From positions 1-27,086 of the forward strand of contig UQIQ01000028.1 in NCBI GenBank assembly GCA_900541185.1: a stretch of DNA of 27,086 bases. The letters are read 5' to 3'. This stretch comes from an uncultured Collinsella sp. (lineage in GTDB: Bacteria > Actinomycetota > Coriobacteriia > Coriobacteriales > Coriobacteriaceae). Every line of letters starts with the position of its first letter. The stretch's first letter is position 1. Under the pieces are notes generated by a model that did not search any database, was not told the DNA's origin, and saw only the letters and a list, made by a program, of their open reading frames with translations. Below, piece after piece: positions 15,826 through 22,004 of this stretch. The position numbers were made by a program, and so were the translations under genes.

Positions 15826-17316
15826 ATGAGCAAATACATCATCGGAATCGATCAATCCACGCAGGGCACCAAGGCACTGCTGGTGGACGAGGGCGGCCAT
15901 TTGATTCATCGGTCCGATCGCTCGCATCGCCAGATTGTCAACGAGGCCGGTTGGGTGAGCCATGATCCGGCCGAGATTGCCGCCAACGTGTTGGCCGTGG
16001 CGCGCGCCGTGGTGGAGGAGACCGGGGTCGACCCTGCCGACATCGCCGGCATCGGCATCTCCAACCAGCGCGAGACCACCGTTGCCTGGAACCGCGCGAC
16101 GGGCGAGCCGCTGTGCGACGCCGTAGTGTGGCAGTGCGCCCGCGCCCGCGAGCTGTGCGACAAGCTGGACGCGCGCGAGGGTGTGGCCGAGCTGGTGCGC
16201 GACACGACGGGTCTGGTGCTCTCGCCCTACTACCCGGCGGGCAAGATGGCCTGGATCCTCGCGAACGTTCCCGCTGCTGTCGAGGCTGCCGCGGCAGGCG
16301 AGCTGTGTCTGGGCACCATCGATGCCTGGGTGGTCTGGACGCTCACGGGCGGCGCGGAGTTTCGCTGCGACTGGTCCAACGCCAGCCGCACGCAGCTCTT
16401 TGACCTGCGCCGTGGCTGCTGGAGCGAGCCGGTGTGCGAGGCCTTTGGCGTCGATATGGCCTGCCTGCCGCAGGTGACCGATTCCGATGGCCTGTTCGGC
16501 ATGACGGACCTGGGCGGCTTTTTGCCGGCACCCGTGCCCATTCACGGCGTGCTGGGCGACAGCCACGCGGCCTTGTTCGCGCAGGGCTGCCACAGCCGCG
16601 GTATGGCCAAGGCGACCTATGGCACCGGCAGCTCGGTCATGATGAACGTCGGCGACGAGTTTGTCGTTAGCTCGCACGGGCTTTCGAGCTCGCTCGCATG
16701 GCGTATGGACGGCGTGACCGAGTACGTGCTCGAGGGCAACGTGAGCTACGCCGGCGCCGTCAAGACGTGGCTGCGCGACGATCTGGAACTCATCAATAAC
16801 CCCGAGGAAGTTACCGACCTGTGCTACGCCGCCAATCCGGCGAGCCGCGTCTACTTTGTGCCGGCGTTTACCGGTTTGGGCGCGCCGCACTGGGCGAGTG
16901 ACGCCGAGGGCTGCGTCTTTGGCATGACGCGCACCACGGGTCGCGCGGAGTTCGTGAAGGCCGCCGACGAGTCGATCGCCTATCAGATCTTTGACGTGAT
17001 CGATGCGATGGTCGAGGATTCGGGTGCAACGTTGGCCGAGCTTCGTGTTGACGGCGGTCCCACGCGCGACGCGTACCTGATGCAGTTTGAGAGCGACTTG
17101 GTTGGCTCGCCCATCCGCATCGCGAGCAACGACGAGATGAGCGGCCTGGGTGCGGCCTGGGCCTGCGGCATCGCGCTGGGCATGTACACGCGCGATGTCG
17201 TCGATGTCTACGGCGCCCGCGGCATCGTGGAGCCGTCGATGCCCGCTGACGAACGCGCCAAAAAGATCGCCGGCTGGCGCCACGCTGTCAAATCAACAAT
17301 TGCATACACTGCCTAG
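15826..17316 (+). CDS. FGGY-family carbohydrate kinase, glycerol-kinase-like (ketose kinase candidate)
   Basis: A 496-residue FGGY sugar/polyol kinase with strong overall likeness to glycerol kinase. The residues that bind glycerol in GlpK seem to be kept: Arg82-Glu83 in NQRETT, Tyr135 in SPYYPAG and Asp245 in LGDSHAAL. Two places differ: the N-terminal phosphate loop reads DQSTQGTKA instead of DQGTTSSRA, and GTGSS (266-270) replaces GTGCF, removing the Phe that packs on glycerol. ATG at 15826 follows GGAATGGGAGAG. It ends the isomerase and transketolase operon, which has no glycerol genes, so a ketose such as apulose or a ketopentose is the likelier substrate. It may be annotated elsewhere as glycerol kinase; I would not use glpK. 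Confidence 0.82.
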   Translation: MSKYIIGIDQSTQGTKALLVDEGGHLIHRSDRSHRQIVNEAGWVSHDPAEIAANVLAVARAVVEETGVDPADIAGIGISNQRETTVAWNRATGEPLCDAVVWQCARARELCDKLDAREGVAELVRDTTGLVLSPYYPAGKMAWILANVPAAVEAAAAGELCLGTIDAWVVWTLTGGAEFRCDWSNASRTQLFDLRRGCWSEPVCEAFGVDMACLPQVTDSDGLFGMTDLGGFLPAPVPIHGVLGDSHAALFAQGCHSRGMAKATYGTGSSVMMNVGDEFVVSSHGLSSSLAWRMDGVTEYVLEGNVSYAGAVKTWLRDDLELINNPEEVTDLCYAANPASRVYFVPAFTGLGAPHWASDAEGCVFGMTRTTGRAEFVKAADESIAYQIFDVIDAMVEDSGATLAELRVDGGPTRDAYLMQFESDLVGSPIRIASNDEMSGLGAAWACGIALGMYTRDVVDVYGARGIVEPSMPADERAKKIAGWRHAVKSTIAYTA

Positions 17317-17328
17317 CATGATTTTTCT

Positions 17329-17392
17329 GGGACGGGGATTAAAAACTCATTGATCCCCGTCCCGGGCAGCTCATTTGGGACGGGGCTTTTTT
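17329..17392 (+). terminator. Overlapping alternative hairpins ending in a terminator
   Basis: GGGACGGGGAT (17329-17339) pairs perfectly with ATCCCCGTCCC (17353-17363). The latter's CCCCGTCCC can instead pair with GGGACGGGG (17378-17386... one base either side), which is followed by C and six T (17387-17392). The two hairpins exclude each other, as in an anti-terminator/terminator pair. At minimum this ends the kinase operon. Confidence 0.75.
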
Positions 17393-17395
17393 GAC

Positions 17396-17404
17396 TGGTA
17401 TGAT
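17396..17404 (+). promoter_or_regulatory. Possible extended -10 element for luxS
   Basis: TGGTATGAT has the TGn extension plus a good -10 hexamer, 65 bp before the luxS ATG and just after the upstream terminator. No matching -35 is clear. An inverted copy of the upstream terminator (AGCCCCGTCCCAAAT, 17433-17447) would lie in the leader. Confidence 0.35.
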
Positions 17405-17427
17405 TGGTGCGACCATTCGAACCAGCT

Positions 17428-17450
17428 AAAAGAGCCCCGTCCCAAATTGA
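17428..17450 (-). repeat. Inverted copy of the repeated terminator sequence
   Basis: Read on the minus strand, this 20-nt core matches 17373-17392 with one mismatch and matches 4654-4675. It can pair with the copy at 17373-17392 to form a long stem, and it would act as the T-rich half of a terminator for transcripts arriving from the right. Confidence 0.6.
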
Positions 17451-17468
17451 CTATCGAGAGGATCTGCC

Positions 17469-17957
17469 ATGGAGCGCATCGCGAGCTTTTCCGTTGACCA
17501 TTTGCTGCTTGAGCCCGGCGTGTACGTGAGCCGCATCGACCGCGATCCGGCGACCGGCGCTGTCGTTACCACCTTTGACCTTCGCCTGACCACGCCCAAC
17601 AAGGAGCCGGTCATGAACACGGCCGAGTGCCACACCATCGAGCACCTAGGCGCGACATTCCTTCGCAACCATGCCGAGTGGTCGAGCCGCATTGTCTACT
17701 TTGGCCCCATGGGCTGCCGCACGGGCTTTTACCTGGTGGTGTTTGGCGAGGTGACGAGCGAGGAGATCCTGCCGCTCGTGCGTGAGTTGTTTGAGTTTGT
17801 CGCCGACTTTGAGGGAGATGTCCCCGGAGCCGCTCCCGAGGAGTGCGGCAACTACCTGGACCAGAACCTTCCCATGGCAAACTGGCTCGCGCGCCGCTAC
17901 CTCGACCGCGACCTGGCCGATATCGACGAGAATCACCTGCACTATCAGCAGGCGTAA
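17469..17957 (+). CDS. luxS: S-ribosylhomocysteine lyase (autoinducer-2 synthase)
   Basis: A 162-residue LuxS. It splits S-ribosylhomocysteine into homocysteine and the AI-2 precursor 4,5-dihydroxy-2,3-pentanedione in the activated methyl cycle. All key residues are visible: the zinc ligands His55 and His59 in HTIEH, Cys126 in EECGNY, the catalytic Glu58, and the catalytic Cys83 in GPMGCRTGFY. Length is normal for the family (about 155-170). ATG at 17469 follows AGAGGATC. The gene stands alone between terminators, apart from the sugar operons, and has no pfs or methionine gene beside it. Confidence 0.96.
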   Translation: MERIASFSVDHLLLEPGVYVSRIDRDPATGAVVTTFDLRLTTPNKEPVMNTAECHTIEHLGATFLRNHAEWSSRIVYFGPMGCRTGFYLVVFGEVTSEEILPLVRELFEFVADFEGDVPGAAPEECGNYLDQNLPMANWLARRYLDRDLADIDENHLHYQQA

Positions 17958-17985
17958 GGGCTTATCGCCCAAAACGCGCACATTG

Positions 17986-18016
17986 GGCGCCTTCGCTTAT
18001 GCGGGGGCGCCTTTTT
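17986..18016 (+). terminator. Terminator after luxS
   Basis: GGCGCC (17986-17991) pairs with GGCGCC (18006-18011), with a 2-nt internal mismatch and an inner CGC/GCG stem over a TTAT loop, followed by five T (18012-18016). Confidence 0.85.
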
Positions 18017-18037
18017 GTTGAGTGGTCTGGACGAGCG

Positions 18038-18066
18038 TTCAAAATCGCTCATGTTTGTTCTAGAAT
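18038..18066 (+). promoter_or_regulatory. Promoter of the DUF4867 gene
   Basis: TTCAAA (18038-18043) and TAGAAT (18061-18066) are separated by 17 bp and lie 35-63 bp before the ATG. This is a good sigma-70-type promoter match. Confidence 0.6.
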
Positions 18067-18091
18067 GTTCGTATAGTCACATTTACGAACA
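18066..18091 (+). promoter_or_regulatory. Operator-like palindrome before the DUF4867 gene
   Basis: TGTTCGTA (18066-18073) and TACGAACA (18084-18091) are exact inverted repeats with a 10-bp spacer. They sit between the -10 box and the ribosome binding site (AGGAG at 18091-18095), where a bound repressor would block transcription. The cognate regulator is not identifiable here. Confidence 0.6.
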
Positions 18092-18100
18092 GGAGTGAAC

Positions 18101-18745
18101 ATGCATATCTACTCTGTCAAAGATTCCGAGTTCAAGTCCTATGGCCGCGTGTGGGACGACGTCCCGTCCGGCCTGACCACCCCACTCGTCGAGGCACTCT
18201 CCGCTACGCCCATCCCCGAGGGCAGTAAGTACGTAGCGAGTACGCCGGAGCTCGAGGGCGTTAAGGGTGCCGATAAACTGGGCTTTCTCATGTTTGGTGG
18301 CCGTCCCTTCCAGCTCGGCTGGTGCAACGGGCACAACACGCGTCTCAACTGCCTGGAGTACCACCGTGCCAGCGAGTTCAACCTGGGTGCACGCGACTTT
18401 ATCCTGCTCGTGGCGCATCGCTGGGAGATCGAGGGCGGCAAGCTCGATACCGCGTGCGTCAAGGCGTTCCGCGTGCCGGCAGGCAAGGTCGTCGAGGTTT
18501 TCAACACCACGCTCCACTACACGCCGTGCATGGTCGACGACGGTGGCTACCAGGTGATGGTGGCGCTGCCCGCCGGCACCAACGGTCCGCGTCCCGAGGC
18601 TGCGGCCGATATGCCTGCTGCCGGCGACAGCTACTGCTACTGGAAGGCCGACAAGTGGGTTCTCTGCCATGCTGACAGCCCCAAGGCAGCCGAAGGCGGC
18701 TACGTAGGCCTCATCGGCAAAAACCTCGACATCGCCTGCGACTAG
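18101..18745 (+). CDS. DUF4867 family protein
   Basis: A 214-residue cytoplasmic protein of the DUF4867 family, whose function I do not know. Recognisable blocks are the N-terminal MHIYSVKDSEFKSYGRVW, the central QLGWCNGHNTRLNCLEYHR, then DFILLVAHRWEIEGGKLDT, and FRVPAGKVVEVFNTTLHYTP, which suggest a cupin-like beta barrel related to ureidoglycolate-lyase-type folds. In Firmicutes similar proteins often lie beside sugar genes, so a sugar-related role is a guess. ATG at 18101 follows AGGAG by 5 bp; a GTG two codons upstream is less likely. The last 16 codons (GGYVGLIGKNLDIACD) and the following hairpin are duplicated at 20033-20154, beyond the ATPase gene. Confidence 0.82.
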   Translation: MHIYSVKDSEFKSYGRVWDDVPSGLTTPLVEALSATPIPEGSKYVASTPELEGVKGADKLGFLMFGGRPFQLGWCNGHNTRLNCLEYHRASEFNLGARDFILLVAHRWEIEGGKLDTACVKAFRVPAGKVVEVFNTTLHYTPCMVDDGGYQVMVALPAGTNGPRPEAAADMPAAGDSYCYWKADKWVLCHADSPKAAEGGYVGLIGKNLDIACD

Positions 18746-18812
18746 AATCTTCTGTCTCGATCTGTAACATCTAGCGAGCTAAATCGTCTCTACCTGTTAC
18801 AGATCGAGACAA
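18691..18812 (+). repeat. 122-bp direct repeat, copy 1 (DUF4867 3' end plus hairpin)
   Basis: This segment holds the last codons and stop of the DUF4867 gene and the hairpin at 18753-18811. It matches 20033-20154 over 122 bp with no gaps and 5 mismatches by my count. The two copies are 1342 bp apart and bracket the ATPase gene. Confidence 0.92.
18753..18811. repeat. Hairpin A, copy 1
   Basis: A perfect 17-bp inverted repeat (TGTCTCGATCTGTAACA and its complement at 18795-18811) with a 25-nt loop, starting 8 bp after the DUF4867 stop. It lacks a T-run. Related copies, each with a 25-nt loop, lie at 20095-20153 and 20178-20232. Confidence 0.85.
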
Positions 18813-18823
18813 GCGGGCCCAAC

Positions 18824-18856
18824 CCACCACAAAGGTGCCTGTCCCCTTTGCGGTGG
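18824..18856 (-). terminator. Hairpin B, copy 1, just past the ATPase stop
   Basis: CCACCACAAAGG and CCTTTGCGGTGG form a 12-bp stem with one mismatch, 4 bp after the minus-strand ATPase stop codon. A T-run is missing, so terminator function is uncertain. The same element, with a perfect stem, is at 20247-20279. Confidence 0.5.
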
Positions 18857-18860
18857 TTGC

Positions 18861-19967
18861 CTAGAGCTGGCTGCGCAGGTAATCGGCCATATAGGGGACG
18901 GCGAAGCGCACGTAGCCGCGGCGCGCCTGCTCGATAACGCCGGCGTCGATGAGGCGCCGGCGATACTTTTGCGCATAGTCGGGTGTGACTGACATGCGCT
19001 TCGCAACATCAGAAATGCGAGACACAGCGTCTTCGTCATCAGTCATTGCGGAGAGAAACGCGACGTCTTGGTCTGACAGCGCGGCGAGCGTCGTTTCGCA
19101 CACATCGTTTTCGAAATCGACTTTCGACGCCTCGATGGCTCCGTCGATTAACCCTTGCGTCGCACGTTCGCCTGTCCTGCAGCGATTGGCGATGTTATAG
19201 CCGATGAGTTGCAGCATATAGGGCGAGCCTTGGGTTGCGCGAGCGGCACGGAGGCGAAGATCGCTTGGAATATCAAGGCCGAGCTCATCGAAAGCCCGCT
19301 GGTAATAGGTATCGACATCTCCGACCGAAAGTGGCTCGAGCGTGACCTTTCGAGCGCGGTTGAGAAATGTCAGCACACGGTCATTGAGTGTTGCGCAGAC
19401 GGCTCCCGGAAGGCCCGCCATGACGAGCGCGACGTTGAGTCCCTCGCCGACCAGCTCTTGATAGGCGGTGACGAGCTGTCTGATCTCGGGTGAATTTGCC
19501 TGGAGCTCGTCGATGAGGATGAGGATGCCGTGTCCCTGCTCGGTTAACTTGCGTGCCAACTGCGTGAGTTTGAACTGGAAACTCTTAGTTTCCTGTACGT
19601 CGCGCGTAAACTCGAGGCCGGCTGAGAAACCGAAGACGCTCAAACTGCCACCTGTAAGTTTGGGGAGACGATGCTTGTTGGCGTAAGGCTCGCCCGCTTC
19701 CTGGATTTTCTCAACAATGCGCTCGAGCATATCCTCGGAGGCTACGGTGGGCGTGGCGACAACAAAGCCGAGCTTGCGGGCGCGATCGGCAAGTTCCCAC
19801 AACAGAACCGTTTTGCCGCTGCCTCGCTGGCCGAGCATGAGTATGGCTCGGTCTCGATTGCCCGGCTCCTGCTCAAGGCCGGAGATGAATGTCGAAATCA
19901 CGCTCCCGCGTCCCACCAGATAGGACGGGCGATTTCCAAATGAGGGGGAGAAGATGGTTTCAGTCAT
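18861..19967 (-). CDS. Stand-alone AAA ATPase with C-terminal winged helix (archaeal ATPase/Cdc6-like)
   Basis: A 368-residue ATP-binding protein. Walker A is GQRGSGKT (46-53) and Walker B is ILILIDE (148-154), followed by a sensor-like strand NVALVMAGLPG. Residues about 290-368 look like a winged-helix DNA-binding domain (RISDVAKRMSVTPDYAQKYRRRLIDAG). The whole resembles the archaeal-type ATPases and Orc1/Cdc6-like STAND relatives found in some bacteria, whose functions are mostly unknown. ATG at 19967 follows AAGGAGAC. It runs against its neighbours and lies between 122-bp direct repeats, so it looks like an inserted or duplicated cassette. No toxin, nuclease or integrase partner is present, so I do not assign a defence or replication role. 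Confidence 0.8.
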   Translation of the reverse strand: MTETIFSPSFGNRPSYLVGRGSVISTFISGLEQEPGNRDRAILMLGQRGSGKTVLLWELADRARKLGFVVATPTVASEDMLERIVEKIQEAGEPYANKHRLPKLTGGSLSVFGFSAGLEFTRDVQETKSFQFKLTQLARKLTEQGHGILILIDELQANSPEIRQLVTAYQELVGEGLNVALVMAGLPGAVCATLNDRVLTFLNRARKVTLEPLSVGDVDTYYQRAFDELGLDIPSDLRLRAARATQGSPYMLQLIGYNIANRCRTGERATQGLIDGAIEASKVDFENDVCETTLAALSDQDVAFLSAMTDDEDAVSRISDVAKRMSVTPDYAQKYRRRLIDAGVIEQARRGYVRFAVPYMADYLRSQL

Positions 19968-19978
19968 AAGTCTCCTTT

Positions 19979-20012
19979 CCTTTTTTTCCTATTTTTTCCT
20001 TTTTTTCCTATT
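19979..20012 (-). repeat. Tandem pyrimidine tract in the ATPase leader
   Basis: CCTTTTTTTCCTATT occurs at 19979-19993 and 19998-20012, a 19-bp tandem repeat with seven-T runs. On the coding strand this is a purine tract with repeated AGGAAAA blocks, directly upstream of the ribosome binding site. Confidence 0.75.
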
Positions 20013-20032
20013 CAGTCAAATGAGTTGCTGAG

Positions 20033-20154
20033 CGAAGGCGGCTACGTAGGTCTCATCGGCAAAAACCTCGACATCGCCTGCGACTAGAATCTTCTGTCTC
20101 GATCTGTAACATCTAGCGGGCTAAATCGTCTCTCCCTGTTACAGATTTAGACAA
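20033..20154 (+). repeat. 122-bp direct repeat, copy 2
   Basis: A copy of 18691-18812 with 5 mismatches, containing a displaced copy of the last codons and stop of the DUF4867 gene with no start or remaining gene. Its hairpin (20095-20153) has two mismatches in the right arm, so it is more degraded than copy 1. Confidence 0.92.
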
Positions 20155-20177
20155 ACTGCAAGGGACTGGCCGAACAA

Positions 20178-20232
20178 TCTCAATCTGTAACACCTGGCCC
20201 GGTTTTGGCGGCCTACTTGTTACAGATCGAGA
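20178..20232. repeat. Hairpin A, copy 3
   Basis: TCTCAATCTGTAACA and TGTTACAGATCGAGA (20218-20232) pair with one mismatch around a 25-nt loop. The loop sequence differs from copies 1 and 2 while its length is kept. Confidence 0.7.
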
Positions 20233-20246
20233 CAAATCGCCCCAAA

Positions 20247-20279
20247 CCGCCACAAAGGTGCCTGTTCCCTTTGTGGCGG
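20247..20279. repeat. Hairpin B, copy 2
   Basis: CCGCCACAAAGG and CCTTTGTGGCGG form a perfect 12-bp stem over a 9-nt loop. It follows hairpin A copy 3 by the same short spacing that separates hairpins A and B at 18811-18824, so A and B form a composite repeat. Confidence 0.7.
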
Positions 20280-20431
20280 CTTGGGCAGGCGGGTATCAAA
20301 AAGTGTCAGGCGGGGTGGCTGCCGGGCGCCTGCACGCGAAAAGAAGTATCGGCCTGTGCCGTTGCCGTTGAGCGGTACCCCGTTTGCAGGGATACTGAGC
20401 CTATGACAACAGCGTGCGAAAGGATTGATAC

Positions 20432-21862
20432 ATGGCTTTCCGTAATGACTTCCTGTGGGGCGGCGCAACGGCTGCCAACCAGTGCGAGGGTGCCTACGAC
20501 GTGGACGGCCGCGGCCTGGCCAACGTGGACGTGGCTCCGCACGGCCCCGAGCGCTATGCGGTGGTCTCCGGCCAGCGTAAAATGCTCGACTTCGAGGACG
20601 GCTATTACTATCCCGCGCAGACCGGCATCGATTTCTATCACCACTACAAAGAGGACATCGCTCTCTTTGCCGAGATGGGCTTTAAGACCTTCCGTATGAG
20701 CCTGGCTTGGACCCGCATCTTCCCCAACGGCGACGAGACCGAGCCCAACGAGGCCGGTCTGGCCTTCTACGAGGACGTATTCCGCGAGTGTCAGGCGCAC
20801 GGCATCGAGCCGCTCGTGACCATCACGCACTTCGATTGCCCGATTCACCTCATCAAGGAGTACGGCGGCTGGCGAAACCGCAAGCTCATCGACTTCTACA
20901 AGAACCTCGCGACCACGATCTTTACCCGCTACAAGGGGCTGGTGAAGTACTGGCTCACCTTCAACGAGATCAATATGATCTTGCACCTGCCGTTTATGGG
21001 TGCCGGTCTGGTCTTTGAGGAGGGCGAGAACAAGGAGGCCGTCGAGTACCTGGCCGCCCACAACGAGCTCGTCGCCAGCGCTTGGGCAACCAAGATCGCC
21101 CACGAGATCGACCCCGAGATCAAGATCGGCTGCATGCTTGCCGCGGGTAGCTACTACCCCTACAGCTGCCGTCCGGGCGATGTGCGCCAGGCACAGCTCG
21201 ACAATCAGGACAACTACTTCTTCGTCGACGTCCAGAGCCGCGGCTACTACCCGGCATATGCCGTCAAGAAGCTCGAGCGTCTAGGCATCGATGTGGGCAT
21301 GACGGACGAGGACCGCGAGATCCTGGCCGCTAACACCGTCGACTTCATCAGCTTTAGCTATTACAGCACCCGCTGCTCTGCCGGTGCCGATAACCCCGAT
21401 GTCGAGCGCACCCAGGGTAACGCCTTCGCCGGCGCCAAGAACCCCTACCTGCAGGAGAGCCAGTGGGGCTGGGCCATCGATCCGCTGGGCTTCCGCATCA
21501 CCCTCAACGACCTGTACGACCGTTATCAGAAGCCGCTGTTTGTGGTCGAGAACGGTCTGGGCGCCAAGGATGTTGTCGAGGAGGATGGCTCCATCAACGA
21601 CGACTACCGTATCGACTACCTGCGCCAGCATATCGCCGCGATGCGCGATGCGGTGACCGAGGACGGCGTTGACCTGCTGGGCTACACCACCTGGGGCCCG
21701 ATTGACCTGGTGTCTGCCGGCACGGGTGAGATGTCCAAGCGCTACGGCTTTATCTATGTGGACCGCGACGATGCAGGCAACGGTACCCTCAAGCGTTCCA
21801 AAAAGAAGAGCTTCGACTGGTACAAGAAGGTTATTGCTTCTAATGGTGAGGACCTGTCCTAA
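20432..21862 (+). CDS. GH1 6-phospho-beta-glucosidase
   Basis: A 476-residue family GH1 enzyme that hydrolyses PTS-imported 6-phospho-beta-glucosides in the cytoplasm. The acid/base is Glu179 in TFNEIN and the nucleophile Glu373 in VVENGLG. The 6-phosphate recognition set Ser429, Lys436 and Tyr438 is seen in SAGTGEMSKRYGF (429-441), which marks it as a phospho-glycosidase and not a plain beta-glucosidase. Length is normal (about 470-480). ATG at 20432 follows AAAGGA. It has no PTS gene beside it; the nearest PTS is the damaged one at 10262-12203, and both could serve related beta-glucosides. A terminator follows. Confidence 0.93.
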   Translation: MAFRNDFLWGGATAANQCEGAYDVDGRGLANVDVAPHGPERYAVVSGQRKMLDFEDGYYYPAQTGIDFYHHYKEDIALFAEMGFKTFRMSLAWTRIFPNGDETEPNEAGLAFYEDVFRECQAHGIEPLVTITHFDCPIHLIKEYGGWRNRKLIDFYKNLATTIFTRYKGLVKYWLTFNEINMILHLPFMGAGLVFEEGENKEAVEYLAAHNELVASAWATKIAHEIDPEIKIGCMLAAGSYYPYSCRPGDVRQAQLDNQDNYFFVDVQSRGYYPAYAVKKLERLGIDVGMTDEDREILAANTVDFISFSYYSTRCSAGADNPDVERTQGNAFAGAKNPYLQESQWGWAIDPLGFRITLNDLYDRYQKPLFVVENGLGAKDVVEEDGSINDDYRIDYLRQHIAAMRDAVTEDGVDLLGYTTWGPIDLVSAGTGEMSKRYGFIYVDRDDAGNGTLKRSKKKSFDWYKKVIASNGEDLS

Positions 21863-21902
21863 GGAAGCTGAGACACTCAACTTCATAGCCTTCTAACCAA
21901 GG

Positions 21903-21933
21903 CGCCCGGCGAGTAGTTATTGCTCGCCGGGCG
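21903..21933 (+). terminator. Terminator hairpin after the GH1 gene
   Basis: CGCCCGGCGAG (21903-21913) pairs perfectly with CTCGCCGGGCG (21923-21933), followed by TCTT. The T-run is poor, but position 40 bp after the stop fits a terminator. Confidence 0.7.
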
Positions 21934-22004
21934 TCTTGCCGTCTGCGGATTTTGGGACATGCGGCCCGCTTTTTGGGCCCGCCTGTCGGTACACTAAAGG
22001 GACT

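Larger units (their letters stand above)
19968..20431. other. 464-bp gene-free region with repeats between the ATPase and GH1 genes
   Basis: It holds the pyrimidine tract before the ATPase (19979-20012), the second copy of the 122-bp repeat (20033-20154), a third hairpin A (20178-20232) and a second hairpin B (20247-20279). From 20280 to 20431 lies the GH1 leader, with only an imperfect GTACCC/GGGATAC pair (20375-20395) and the ribosome binding site AAAGGA. I see no credible gene; the ORF calls here are short and lack ribosome binding sites. Confidence 0.7.

Noticed and set aside
15700..17283. Long 527-residue open frame antisense to the FGGY kinase
   Set aside because: It is the mirror of a real GC-rich gene, is rich in Arg, His and Ala, has no ribosome binding site and no recognisable motif.
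15826..17316. Calling the kinase glpK
   Set aside because: Two substrate-site differences and a sugar-operon context make glycerol doubtful.
18861..19967. Defence or transposition role for the ATPase
   Set aside because: No nuclease, toxin, integrase or transposase partner is visible; only the flanking repeats suggest mobility.
18691..20279. CRISPR array suggested by repeated palindromes
   Set aside because: Only three irregularly spaced hairpins, no uniform repeats with spacers, and no cas genes.
20205..20699. 164-residue frame before and within the GH1 gene
   Set aside because: It runs through the hairpin repeats and then out of frame inside GH1, with no ribosome binding site.
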